Shown in pieces: positions 54,836-63,750 of a stretch of DNA of 64,000 bases (position 1 is the stretch's first letter; each line of letters starts with the position of its first letter). The notes under the pieces are model-generated. The model was not told the origin of the DNA. It saw nothing but the letters and a program-made list of their open reading frames with translations, and did no database searches. Source of the stretch: Wolinella succinogenes DSM 1740 (GTDB lineage Bacteria; Campylobacterota; Campylobacteria; Campylobacterales; Helicobacteraceae); NCBI RefSeq assembly GCF_000196135.1, contig NC_005090.1:320001-384000 (forward strand), written 5' to 3'. Made by a program: the position numbers and the translations under genes.

Positions 54836-55627
54836 ATGAGCGTTAAAAAAATCTCTGTTGGGTTGTTTCTGTTGGCCTGTTTGGTTTCTCAAGGAATCGC
54901 AAGTGATCTGAAAACAGATGTGCAAAAAGAATCGTATAGCATTGGAGCGTCCATGGGCGCTTATGTCTCCAATCAACTTTTTGAGCAATCTCAGCTCGGC
55001 GCTAAGGCGGATGTCCAAGCGTTGATTGATGGGTTTGTGGATGCTTTGAAAAAACAGCAAAAACTCTCTGATGATGAGATCATCACGCATCTTAACAATC
55101 GAGCCGAGGGTTTGAACAAAATCAGCCAAGAGAGATTTAAACAACAGCTTGATCAGAGGCTCAAAGAGGGCAAAAAGTATCTCGCCAACAACGCCAAAAA
55201 CAAAAAAGTTCTCACCACCAAGACAGGCCTTCAATATGAAGAATTGGTCGCTGGTAAAGGGGAGAGACCCAAGAAAGAGAGCATTGTCATGATTCACTAC
55301 AAAGGGACTCTTGTGGATGGGACACCCTTTGATAGCACCTATGAGCGTCAAACCCCTGCCCATCTCTCCATGGTCAATGTGATTGATGGTTTGCAAGAGG
55401 GGCTCATGCTTATGAAGGAGGGCGAGAAGGCTAGATTGGTGATTCCTAGTGATCTGGCGTATGGCAATGCGGATGTCCAAGCGATTCCTGCGGGCTCAAC
55501 AGTGGTTTTTGAGGTGGAGCTTTTGAAGGTGCTCAAGCCTGGCGAGCTAGCTGATAGTGCCAAACCGCTTAGCGATGAGGTCAAAAAAGAGGTTGAAGAA
55601 ATGGGGAAAAAGCCCATCAAAGGCTAG
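54836..55627 (+). CDS. mccB: MccB, FKBP-type periplasmic peptidyl-prolyl isomerase
   Basis: A 263-residue secreted FKBP: signal peptide (MSVKKISVGLFLLACLVSQG), an N-terminal dimerisation helix domain (about 25-125, FkpA/Mip-like) and an FKBP domain (about 145-235) with VMIHYKGTLVDGTPFDST and VIPSDLAYGNADVQAIPAGS. Probably helps fold MccA in the periplasm. Located directly after mccA with only the hairpin between. Confidence 0.9.
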   Translation: MSVKKISVGLFLLACLVSQGIASDLKTDVQKESYSIGASMGAYVSNQLFEQSQLGAKADVQALIDGFVDALKKQQKLSDDEIITHLNNRAEGLNKISQERFKQQLDQRLKEGKKYLANNAKNKKVLTTKTGLQYEELVAGKGERPKKESIVMIHYKGTLVDGTPFDSTYERQTPAHLSMVNVIDGLQEGLMLMKEGEKARLVIPSDLAYGNADVQAIPAGSTVVFEVELLKVLKPGELADSAKPLSDEVKKEVEEMGKKPIKG

Positions 55628-55663
55628 AAGGTTCATAGCTGCATATAAAAGGGGAAGAAGAGA

Positions 55664-56341
55664 ATGGAACAGGATGGCAGAAGAAGACTATTTTTGAAAT
55701 ATATAGGAGCGGGCACCGCGGTGGTGGGTTCGGCGCTCTCAGGGGTGAGGGCCAATCAAGAGGTGGAATCTGTAGGAGAGAAGCCTCATTATGGGATGGT
55801 ATTTGACCAAAACAAGTGCGTGGGATGCACGGAGTGCGAGGTGATGTGTAAAAAGGTCAATAGTGTTCCGCAGGGGCAAGCTAGACTCTATGTGCAAAAC
55901 AAAACTAACCCCGAGACTCCAATGGAGAAGCGATACACTCGTGTCTCCTGCCAGCAGTGCGAGGATGCACCATGCGTTTCGGTCTGTCCAACCAAGGCTT
56001 GTCATAAAGATGAACAAACAGGAATCGTCACAATGAATCCTGAGGATTGCATCGCTTGCAAATATTGCATCGTGGCGTGTCCCTATGATGTTCGATTCAT
56101 CAATCATGAGACCAAGGCAGCGGAGAATTGCAATTTCTGTCTTGGCACTAAGCTGGCCAAAAATGAGGAGCCCGCGTGCGTTCAAGCCTGTAAATACAAA
56201 GCGCTCGTCTTTGGCGATCTCAATGACAAAGATTCCTATATCAATCAGATTTTAGGGGTCAAAGATTCGGTGCGCATGAAGCCATTTTTTGGCACCAAAC
56301 CCAGCTTGCGCTACATACCTGTTGTGAAAGTAGGAGTTTAG
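55664..56341 (+). CDS. mccC: MccC, four-cluster ferredoxin (NrfC-like)
   Basis: A 225-residue electron-transfer protein with a Tat signal (GRRRLFLKYIGAG). Cysteine groups CVGCTECEVMC, CQQCEDAPCVSVC, CIACKYCIVAC and CNFC...CVQAC provide four [4Fe-4S] clusters, the NrfC/PsrB pattern. It would carry electrons from MccD to MccA at the periplasmic face. Two bases before mccD. Confidence 0.93.
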   Translation: MEQDGRRRLFLKYIGAGTAVVGSALSGVRANQEVESVGEKPHYGMVFDQNKCVGCTECEVMCKKVNSVPQGQARLYVQNKTNPETPMEKRYTRVSCQQCEDAPCVSVCPTKACHKDEQTGIVTMNPEDCIACKYCIVACPYDVRFINHETKAAENCNFCLGTKLAKNEEPACVQACKYKALVFGDLNDKDSYINQILGVKDSVRMKPFFGTKPSLRYIPVVKVGV

Positions 56342-56343
56342 CC

Positions 56344-57300
56344 ATGAATGAAGCGATTGAATTTACCGTTGGATTCTCGCATGGAGTGGAGTGGGGATGG
56401 CCTATTGGGGTCTATTTGTTGTTGGCGGGTATCTCAGGGGGTGCAATGATTGTGGCGCTGGCGCTTCGATACTATAAAGGGCAGAAAGAGGAGACCCCTC
56501 TTTTGAAGGCAGCCTCTTTGGTCTCTTTTGCCACTATCGCCCTAGGGATGATCTTTTTGGTGGGTGATTTAGAGAAACCCCTCTATTTTTGGAAGATTTT
56601 GATTCACTATAACTTCTCTTCGGTGATGTCTATTGGGGTGTTGGCGCTCTGCTTTTATATCCCTCTTAGTTTCTTGATGGTGGCGATCGTCTTTGAATCG
56701 ATCATCACTCCGTGGCTTCAGAGGAGTCCTCTAGCGCCTTTGGTAAGAATCTATCCCCTTCTTCGGTCTCTACGGAAGCCTTTAGAGGCGATGACATTTT
56801 TGCTAGCGCTGACTGTTTGCGCCTACACGGGATTTTTGATCTCGGTATTGGTGCGATTCCCTCTCCTAAACACAGCGATTCTTCCTGCGCTCTTTGTCGC
56901 TTCGGGTCTTTCAGCAGGAACAGCGTTTTCTAGCGTGGTTGCTGCCTTTTTCTTCAAGGAGGAGACCCACTCTAGCGATCTAAAGACACTTCATGCCATC
57001 GAGTGGCCAGTCATGGCGGCGGAAATACTCTTTTTATTCATGCTTTTTGTCTCTCTAGTGCTTGGCACGCAGATGGGCAAAAGCAGTGCCCCTGCATTTT
57101 TTGAGGGAGCTTACGCGGGGCTTCTTTGGATTGGGGTTGTAGGGATTGGCTTTGGGGTGCCTTTGGTGCTTAATTTTGCCCTAGGCAAAAAGGTCGCTTC
57201 CTCTCATGCGAGCTTTTATCTCTCAGGAATCTCTAGCGTCGTTGGTGTGCTCTCTTTGAGACTCTTTATCTTATACGCGGGTCAGACCTTTGCCCTATAG
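56344..57300 (+). CDS. mccD: MccD, NrfD-like membrane quinol dehydrogenase subunit
   Basis: A 318-residue membrane protein with eight to nine transmembrane helices. Opens with EWGWPIGVYLLLAGISGGAM, the conserved NrfD/PsrC start, and lacks haem motifs. NrfD-type proteins oxidise menaquinol and pass electrons to a NrfC-type partner, here MccC. Ten bases later the ccsA1 TTG follows. Confidence 0.93.
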   Translation: MNEAIEFTVGFSHGVEWGWPIGVYLLLAGISGGAMIVALALRYYKGQKEETPLLKAASLVSFATIALGMIFLVGDLEKPLYFWKILIHYNFSSVMSIGVLALCFYIPLSFLMVAIVFESIITPWLQRSPLAPLVRIYPLLRSLRKPLEAMTFLLALTVCAYTGFLISVLVRFPLLNTAILPALFVASGLSAGTAFSSVVAAFFFKEETHSSDLKTLHAIEWPVMAAEILFLFMLFVSLVLGTQMGKSSAPAFFEGAYAGLLWIGVVGIGFGVPLVLNFALGKKVASSHASFYLSGISSVVGVLSLRLFILYAGQTFAL

Positions 57301-57309
57301 GAGAATCCT

Positions 57310-60003
57310 TTGAAACAATGGATCAAAAAAGGCGCGGGTTTACTGTTTTCGTATCCAGCGATTCTTGTATTGCTGGCTCTTTTGGCTATGGGTGGGGCGC
57401 TGGCCACTTTTGTGGAGAGCTATTATGACACCCAAAGCGCCAAGCATCTCGTCTATGAGGCAAAGTGGTATGAGGCGGTGATGATTCTGCTCACCCTCTC
57501 TATGGCAGGACTCATCTACAGGGCGAGGATGTGGAGACGCCTAGGGGCTTTTTTGGTTCATATCGCCTTTGTGGTGATATTGATTGGGGCTGGATTGACT
57601 CGCTATTTTGGCTATGAAGGAATCATTCATATTCGAGAGGGCAAGAGCGAAAAAGAGATGATTAGTGTTCTTCCCTATCTGCAGGTCGAAGCCAAGGGGC
57701 AACGCTTCAGTTACCCGCTCACGCTTGGGCAGCTGGGAAGCAATGACTTTTTGTTTCGAGAGAGAATCGATGGCCAAGATTTGGTTCTCACCTATGAAGA
57801 CTATCACTTCGACGCCAAAGGAGAGCTGGCCACGCTTTGGATCAAGGCTCGCTATGGCAAAGAGGAACGAATCTTGAAACTTCAAGGCGGTGCTGGATGG
57901 ATTGAAGAGCCTGAATATCTCTCGTTTGATGATTTGGAGGTGGCGTTTGTTTGGGGCTCCAAGGTGCTCTCTTTGCCTTTTGCGCTCAAACTCAATGAGT
58001 TTCAGCTAGAGCGCTACCCCGGCTCTAAAAGCCCCTCCTCTTACGCGAGCGAGGTGGAGGTGATGACGACTCGCGGAGAGAGCCTTTTTCCCTATCGAAT
58101 CTTCATGAATCACCCCCTTCATTTTGAGGGCTACACCTTTTTTCAATCCTCCTATGATCTTGATGAGAAGGGAACGGTTCTAGAGGTGAATAGAGATCCT
58201 GGAAAATGGCCTACCTATTTGGGTTATTTTCTTTTGTGCACGGGTTTTGTGCTCAATTTTTTCACCCAAGGAAGCCGATTCCTCTATCTTAAATCCTACC
58301 TGCAAAAGTCGCAGCTTTTGTGGATAGCTATCTTTTTGTCCCTTGATGGGGGCAAGCTTTGGGCGGAAGATTTTTATATGAAATCCCTTCGGCAAAACAC
58401 CCTAGAGCACGCCAAAGAAGCCTTTGGAACTCTTTTGGTGCAAGATCAGCAAGGGCGAATCAAGCCCATGAGCACGGAGGCTTTGGAGATTGTCAATAAG
58501 CTCACAACCCAAAGCTCACTCTATGGGTTGAGTGCAGAGCAGTTGGTCTTGGGCATGATCACCAGCCCTGATTTGTGGCAAGAGATTCCTTTGGTGAAGG
58601 TGACCAACAAGCAGATCAAAGCGATACTCTCCCTTCCAGAGGAGAGTCGCTATATGACCTTTGCCCAAGCCTTTGATGAAAAAGGGGCTTATAAGCTGGC
58701 TCAAGCGGTCAATTTTGCCAATCAAAAGCCTCAATCCAAGAGGGGCGTATTTGAGAATGATCTTATTAAGACCGATGAGAGACTCAACATCGCCTATCTC
58801 ACCTTCAAAGGAGTGCTTTTTAGATTCTTGCCTCTCCCGCAAGACGAGAATCGTCGATGGGTGGATGCAAGTGAGGCTTTTGGGAATTCTCAAATCCCCC
58901 TAGAGACTAGAGCGCTTTTGAGTGCCTATTTTGAAGGACTTCAGGAGGGAATCTCAAAGAATCAATGGGAGAGCGCTAAGGGAGCCTTAGAGCAGATCAA
59001 AGCCTATCAAAGGGAGCATGCGCAGGAGATACTCCCCTCCTCTTTACAAATCCAAGCCGAAGTGCTCTATAACCAGCTAGCCCTTTTTAAGAGATTGATT
59101 CCCTTCTATTTTCTCGTAGGATTGGGAGCGTTTGGTGTGGCGATCCTCTTTTTGTTTGCGAATCGGCGATGGATAGGAGCGGAGAGAGCGGTGGTCTATC
59201 TTTTGGGAGTGCTTTTGGTGGTGCACACTTTCGCGCTCGCGCTTCGTTGGTATGTCTCAGGGCATGCGCCTTGGAGCGATTCGTATGAATCGATGGTCTA
59301 TATTGGATGGTCGGCAGCATTAGCGGGGATGGTGGTGTTTCGTCGCTCTATTCTTTCGCTCTCGGCCGCGGCTATTTTGGCGGGAATCGTCATGCTGGTG
59401 GCTCACATGAGCTTTGTCAATCCCCAAATCACTAACCTTGTTCCTGTGCTGAAATCTTACTGGCTCAGCATCCATGTCTCCGTCATCACGGCAAGCTATG
59501 GGTTTTTGGGATTGGGCGCTCTTTTGGGTTTGATGAGCCTTTTGATTATGGCGTTCAAAAATTCTTCCAATGAGGCGCGTTTCAATGCGCAGATTCGTGC
59601 GTTAGCAGCGATCAATGAGATCAGCCTTATTATCGGGCTTAGCTTGCTCACGATAGGGAACTTTTTTGGGGGAATTTGGGCGAATGAGTCGTGGGGCAGG
59701 TATTGGGGGTGGGATCCCAAAGAGACTTGGTCGTATGTCTCGATTCTCGTGTATGCGCTGATTCTTCATATGCGATTTGTCCCCAAGATCTATTCGATCT
59801 TCTCCTTCTCCCTTGCTTCGGTGGTGGGGTTTGGATCGATTCTCATGACCTATTTTGGGGTCAATTTCTATCTCACTGGCATGCACTCCTACGCAGCCTC
59901 AGGAGAAACTCCTGCGATTCCCTTGGAGGTGTATGGTGTGATCTTGTGCATCGGAGTGCTTTCTGCCTTGGCCTATCGACGCCGAAAAGTGGGGACGATT
60001 TGA
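57310..60003 (+). CDS. ccsA1: CcsA1, fused CcsB-CcsA haem lyase for the CX15CH site
   Basis: System II cytochrome c synthetase of 897 residues: a ResB/CcsB-like N-terminal half (about 1-340) with its periplasmic domain, and a CcsA half (about 590-890). The WWD haem-handling motif WGRYWGWDPKETWSY lies around residue 795, flanked by conserved histidines. In W. succinogenes this isoenzyme is known to serve the CX15CH haem of MccA. TTG start with TAGGAGA (57298-57304) five bases ahead; no ATG fits. It is the maturation enzyme within the mcc operon. Confidence 0.95.
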   Translation: MKQWIKKGAGLLFSYPAILVLLALLAMGGALATFVESYYDTQSAKHLVYEAKWYEAVMILLTLSMAGLIYRARMWRRLGAFLVHIAFVVILIGAGLTRYFGYEGIIHIREGKSEKEMISVLPYLQVEAKGQRFSYPLTLGQLGSNDFLFRERIDGQDLVLTYEDYHFDAKGELATLWIKARYGKEERILKLQGGAGWIEEPEYLSFDDLEVAFVWGSKVLSLPFALKLNEFQLERYPGSKSPSSYASEVEVMTTRGESLFPYRIFMNHPLHFEGYTFFQSSYDLDEKGTVLEVNRDPGKWPTYLGYFLLCTGFVLNFFTQGSRFLYLKSYLQKSQLLWIAIFLSLDGGKLWAEDFYMKSLRQNTLEHAKEAFGTLLVQDQQGRIKPMSTEALEIVNKLTTQSSLYGLSAEQLVLGMITSPDLWQEIPLVKVTNKQIKAILSLPEESRYMTFAQAFDEKGAYKLAQAVNFANQKPQSKRGVFENDLIKTDERLNIAYLTFKGVLFRFLPLPQDENRRWVDASEAFGNSQIPLETRALLSAYFEGLQEGISKNQWESAKGALEQIKAYQREHAQEILPSSLQIQAEVLYNQLALFKRLIPFYFLVGLGAFGVAILFLFANRRWIGAERAVVYLLGVLLVVHTFALALRWYVSGHAPWSDSYESMVYIGWSAALAGMVVFRRSILSLSAAAILAGIVMLVAHMSFVNPQITNLVPVLKSYWLSIHVSVITASYGFLGLGALLGLMSLLIMAFKNSSNEARFNAQIRALAAINEISLIIGLSLLTIGNFFGGIWANESWGRYWGWDPKETWSYVSILVYALILHMRFVPKIYSIFSFSLASVVGFGSILMTYFGVNFYLTGMHSYAASGETPAIPLEVYGVILCIGVLSALAYRRRKVGTI

Positions 60004-60025
60004 AAACTCTATCTAAGGAGGTGTG

Positions 60026-60556
60026 ATGCTTTATACCTATCTCTTGATTCTTCATGTGATGGCAGTGATGTCATGGATGGCAGTGATGTTCTATCAGCCA
60101 AGACTCTACGTCTATCACAGGGAGCATTATGAAAATGAGGGCTTTGTGGAGGTGGTGAAGATCCAAGAGTATAAGCTTTATAAATATATTGGACTACCCG
60201 CTTTTTGGGCGAGCCTAGGGAGCGGTGTGGGGATGATTATCCTCAATAACGCTCTTTTGGAGCAGTCTTGGATGTGGCTAAAGCTTGCTGTTTTGGTGCT
60301 ACTCACCCTCTTCTCCTTTAGCATGGAGTATTATCGTGTGAAGCTTCTCTCCAATCCAACTCTGCATGATGGGCAGTTTTTTCGTGCATACAATGAGGTG
60401 CCCACTCTTCTATCGATTCTAATTGTTGCTTTTGTGATTGCCAAAGACGAGATGCTTTGGTTCTCTTTGGGGGTGCTTCTCTTTTTTGGTGGAGTGATCT
60501 ATCAAATCGCTACCCTTAAAAAGCACGCTCAAACCTCTTTAAAGGAATCTAAATGA
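60026..60556 (+). CDS. HemJ-like (CopD superfamily) membrane protein
   Basis: A 176-residue protein with four transmembrane helices. The start LILHVMAVMSWMAVMFYQPR and LYVYH resemble HemJ (UPF0093), the protoporphyrinogen IX oxidase used in many bacteria, including the conserved His in helix 1; RAYNEVPTLLSILIVAF is the second family motif. It sits right after the haem lyase gene with AAGGAGG upstream, so a role in haem supply or handling for MccA fits. It could also be a general hemJ that simply lies here. Confidence 0.7.
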   Translation: MLYTYLLILHVMAVMSWMAVMFYQPRLYVYHREHYENEGFVEVVKIQEYKLYKYIGLPAFWASLGSGVGMIILNNALLEQSWMWLKLAVLVLLTLFSFSMEYYRVKLLSNPTLHDGQFFRAYNEVPTLLSILIVAFVIAKDEMLWFSLGVLLFFGGVIYQIATLKKHAQTSLKESK

Positions 60557-61401
60557 AATTGAAAATAGTCATCCTCTCAGCCCTCGCCCTTGCAACGCTT
60601 CAGGCGGGATTCATCAAAGAGGGAATGGAAGCCAAAGAGGGGGGCGACCATCAAAAACTAGTCGAGATCTACGAAAAAGCGTGCAATGAAGGTAAGGCTT
60701 CGGGGTGCTATAACCTCGGTGTGCTTTATGAGGAGGGAAGCGGAAATGTCGTTAAGGATGTGAAAAAAGCGATAGGGCTTTATGAGAAGGCTTGTAAGGC
60801 GGACTTCTCCTCAGCGTGCTATAACCTCGGCGTGCTTTACATCAAAGGGGTTGATGTTAAGCAAGATATTAATAGAGCCAAAGAGCTATATGAAAAAGCG
60901 TGTAAAGCGGATGATGATATCGCTTGCAATAGTTTAGGGCTTCTCTATGCCAATGGCTCAGGAGTGGCTCAAGATTATCAGAAGGCGAGCGAGCTCTATA
61001 GTCGAGCTTGCCAAAGCGGGAATCTCTATGCCTGCAATAATCTAGGCTTCCTCTATAACGAGGGGCGGGGTGTGGATCGAGATTATAAAAAGGCGAGCGA
61101 ACATTACCAAAAAGCCTGCAATGGAGGCCTAGCCATGGGTTGCGATAATCTTGGGCTGCTCCATGCTTCGGGCAAGGGAGTGGCCAAGGATTACAAAAAA
61201 GCCGCTCAGCTTCACGAAAAGGCTTGCCAAAATGGCTATGAGAAGGGGTGTAATAACTTAGGGATTCTCTATGCAGAAGGCAGAGGCGTAGAGCTTAATC
61301 AAGATAGGGCTAGAGAGCTTTTTAAGCAGAGCTGCGAGAAGGGATTGCAGGTGGGATGTGAGAACGGACGCCTTCTTGATTCTCCTCATGTAAAGCCCTA
61401 A
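60553..61401 (+). CDS. Sel1-repeat secreted protein (Hcp-like)
   Basis: A 282-residue secreted protein with a signal peptide (MKLKIVILSALALATLQAG) and about seven Sel1-like repeats of 36 residues, each with a cysteine pair, as in CYNLGVLYEEGSG and CNNLGFLYNEGRG. This is the pattern of Helicobacter cysteine-rich (Hcp) proteins, whose cysteine pairs form disulfides. Probable protein-interaction role in the periplasm; a link to MccA maturation is only contextual. It overlaps the HemJ-like gene by four bases (ATGA). Confidence 0.85.
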   Translation: MKLKIVILSALALATLQAGFIKEGMEAKEGGDHQKLVEIYEKACNEGKASGCYNLGVLYEEGSGNVVKDVKKAIGLYEKACKADFSSACYNLGVLYIKGVDVKQDINRAKELYEKACKADDDIACNSLGLLYANGSGVAQDYQKASELYSRACQSGNLYACNNLGFLYNEGRGVDRDYKKASEHYQKACNGGLAMGCDNLGLLHASGKGVAKDYKKAAQLHEKACQNGYEKGCNNLGILYAEGRGVELNQDRARELFKQSCEKGLQVGCENGRLLDSPHVKP

Positions 61402-61416
61402 AGAAAGGATTTATGA

Positions 61417-62466
61417 ATGTTGAAGAAGATTTTAGGATTGTGCTTTTTGTTTTTGAGTCTAGGATGGTCGGCGGAGATGTTCCAAAGCGTGCCCAAGGAG
61501 AAAGCAACCCTGATTCAAGAGGGAGAGGCGAAACAATATTGCCCTAATTGCGGGATGGATTTGGTGAAGTTTCACAAGACCAATCACGCCCACCAAAATC
61601 GTCAATATTGCTCTATGCACTGCTTGGTGGAGGAGTTTGACGGAGAAGAGGTGGAGGGGGTAAAGGTGGTGGACACCAAAAACCTCGGGTTTATCGATGC
61701 ACTCAAAGCCTTTTATGTGGTGGGGAGCAGCGCGCCTGGAACGATGAGCGCGGTGAGCCAATATGCGTTCGTGAGCGAGGCAGATGCCAAAGAGTTTCAA
61801 GGTGAGCGAGGGGGTCAGATTGTCTCCTTCAAAGAGGCCTACGCCATGGCTAAAGAGAGGATGAAAGAGGATCAAGAGAGAATCAAAAGCAAGCGTGAAC
61901 AGAGCGTCTATGGAGTGGGCGAGAAGCTCTACAAGAATGGATGCGAGACGATCAACCCCAATCTCTTTAGCACGATTGCTGAGCTCAAGGTGGCACTCCA
62001 AAAGTCGTGTCGCTTGGAATCAGAGGGTCAATATCAGATGGTGGCGATCTACCTTTGGGATCACAAAGGAGAGCCTACAAGCGCTGCCGTAGAGAAGATC
62101 AATGTCCCCAAAGAGGCAAAGTGCCCCATATGTGGAATGTTTGTGGCGAAGTATCCCCATTGGGCAGCCACGATTGAGTCGCCCGAAAAGAGCTTTTTCT
62201 TTGATGGGGTCAAAGATATGATGAAATTCATTTTTTTACAGAAAAAGGCTTTTGACAAAATCTATGTCAGCGATTACTACACGCTCAAAAAGATAGAGGC
62301 TAAAAAGGCTTTTTATGTAGTCGGGGCGAATGTTTATGGTCCCATGGGGGCGGAGCTGATCCCCTTTGAAAAGCAGAGCGAGGCGCTCTCTTTTATGAAA
62401 GATCACAATGGCCGGCGCGTGGTGAAGTTTGAAGAGATTGATGAGAAGCTCGTGGAGGGATTGTGA
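61417..62466 (+). CDS. double NosL-domain periplasmic copper-binding protein
   Basis: A 349-residue protein with a signal peptide (about 1-19). Two NosL-type domains are visible: CPNCGMDL (Cys42, Cys45) with CSMHC (Cys65, Cys69), and CPICGMFV (Cys236, Cys239). They are joined by a segment with two more cysteines (176, 198). NosL is a Cu(I) chaperone in nitrous oxide reductase assembly. MccA has a Cu(I) at its active site, so copper delivery to MccA is a strong inference. AAAGGA at 61404-61409 gives ATG 61417. Confidence 0.85.
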   Translation: MLKKILGLCFLFLSLGWSAEMFQSVPKEKATLIQEGEAKQYCPNCGMDLVKFHKTNHAHQNRQYCSMHCLVEEFDGEEVEGVKVVDTKNLGFIDALKAFYVVGSSAPGTMSAVSQYAFVSEADAKEFQGERGGQIVSFKEAYAMAKERMKEDQERIKSKREQSVYGVGEKLYKNGCETINPNLFSTIAELKVALQKSCRLESEGQYQMVAIYLWDHKGEPTSAAVEKINVPKEAKCPICGMFVAKYPHWAATIESPEKSFFFDGVKDMMKFIFLQKKAFDKIYVSDYYTLKKIEAKKAFYVVGANVYGPMGAELIPFEKQSEALSFMKDHNGRRVVKFEEIDEKLVEGL

Positions 62467-62651
62467 GGTTTATCCGTTTTTTGGCGCTCTTCTTTGGTTT
62501 GGCCTATGGGGTGATTTGGCTCCACTATCTTGGATTTGATCGAGCCAAAAAGAGCCAAGAGTTAGAAAAAATTGCCTCCAAGATGAGGCACATTGAGCCC
62601 TCTTTGAGTTTCAAGGGGGCATCCTACAAAGAGTTTGTCTATGATAACTAG
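62463..62651 (+). CDS. small single-span membrane protein
   Basis: A 62-residue protein with one N-terminal transmembrane helix (about 4-24) and a charged tail. No family recognised. Its GTG start overlaps the NosL-like stop (GTGA), and its end overlaps the permease start, so it is translated together with both. Probably a partner of the ABC transporter. Confidence 0.6.
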   Translation: MRFIRFLALFFGLAYGVIWLHYLGFDRAKKSQELEKIASKMRHIEPSLSFKGASYKEFVYDN

Positions 62652-63750
62652 AAATTTGATCGAATACTCCATCATCCTGCTTTTCAAAGATCGCTCAGAC
62701 CACCTCTTTAGCTTTCTTATCTTTACTTTTATCGTCACTCTTTTGAGCGCGGTTTTGTTTATCTCTGATTCCCTCCAAAGCGATTTGGTGGAATCGGTGA
62801 AATTTCAACCTGATATCGTGGTGGAAAACACCTTGGCAGGAAGAGCGTTTAAGCTCAGCGAAGAGGACTTAGAGGGGGTGGCAGAGCTAGCGGGAGTGAG
62901 CGCGGTGGAGGGGGTAGTGGAGGGGCGATACTATTTTGCCCAGCAGAGAATTTGGTTTGAGATCAAAAGTGACCCTAGCCTTTCCATCAATCAGATGAGC
63001 GTGGGTGCAGGCGTGAGAGAGGCAATGAGGGCGCAGCACTATGAGGATGAGTTTAACTTCTTCACTCCCAAAGGAAAGTTCACGCTTAAGATCATCAATA
63101 CGCACTCTCCCTCCGCTCACCTCCTCTCTAATAGCGCCATCTATGTCCATCCTATCAATGCGAGGGCGATTCTTGGTTTTGGGCTGGAGGAGTATTCCAA
63201 GCTTTATGTGACCGTCCCCAATCCTAATGAAGTGGGCGACATAGCCCTCAAGATTGATCAGCTCCTCCCCACAGCCAAAGCCACTCCCAAGGAGGATGTA
63301 ATGGCGGGCTATCAACACCTCTTTTACTACAAAGGGGGAATCTTCATGATTCTCTATCTGGTTTGCATGGTCTCCTTTTTGATTCTGCTCAAAAATCAGA
63401 TCGGTCTTGTCTATGGCGAGAAAAAGAGAGAGATTGCGATTTTGCGAAGCATCGGATATGGGATCAGAGAGATCATCGCGATGAAGTTCATCCAAAATGG
63501 AGTGGTGGCGCTTAGCGCCTTTGGAATGGGAGTCTTGATCGCTTATGTCTATGTCTTTGTTGCCCAAGCGCCGCTTTTGCGTTTGATATTTTTGGGTTCA
63601 GAGTTGAGTCATAGGGTGGAGCTTACGCCCATTGTGGATCTCAATCTGCTCTTTTTGCTCTTTGTCTTTAGCGTGATTCCTTTCATGGCGTTTGTGATTT
63701 TGCCCTCGTGGAAAGTGGCGATTGCGGATATGAGTGAGGCGGTGAGATGA
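62641..63750 (+). CDS. FtsX/MacB-type ABC transporter permease
   Basis: A 369-residue permease: one N-terminal helix, a periplasmic domain of about 190 residues, then three helices with the FtsX motif GLVYGEKKREIAILRSIGYG (about 260-279). This is the LolCE/MacB/FtsX layout; NosY-like functions occur in nos clusters, but those are of different architecture. ATG 62641 is preferred to TTG 62635. It pairs with the ATPase that follows. Confidence 0.85.
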   Translation: MITRNLIEYSIILLFKDRSDHLFSFLIFTFIVTLLSAVLFISDSLQSDLVESVKFQPDIVVENTLAGRAFKLSEEDLEGVAELAGVSAVEGVVEGRYYFAQQRIWFEIKSDPSLSINQMSVGAGVREAMRAQHYEDEFNFFTPKGKFTLKIINTHSPSAHLLSNSAIYVHPINARAILGFGLEEYSKLYVTVPNPNEVGDIALKIDQLLPTAKATPKEDVMAGYQHLFYYKGGIFMILYLVCMVSFLILLKNQIGLVYGEKKREIAILRSIGYGIREIIAMKFIQNGVVALSAFGMGVLIAYVYVFVAQAPLLRLIFLGSELSHRVELTPIVDLNLLFLLFVFSVIPFMAFVILPSWKVAIADMSEAVR

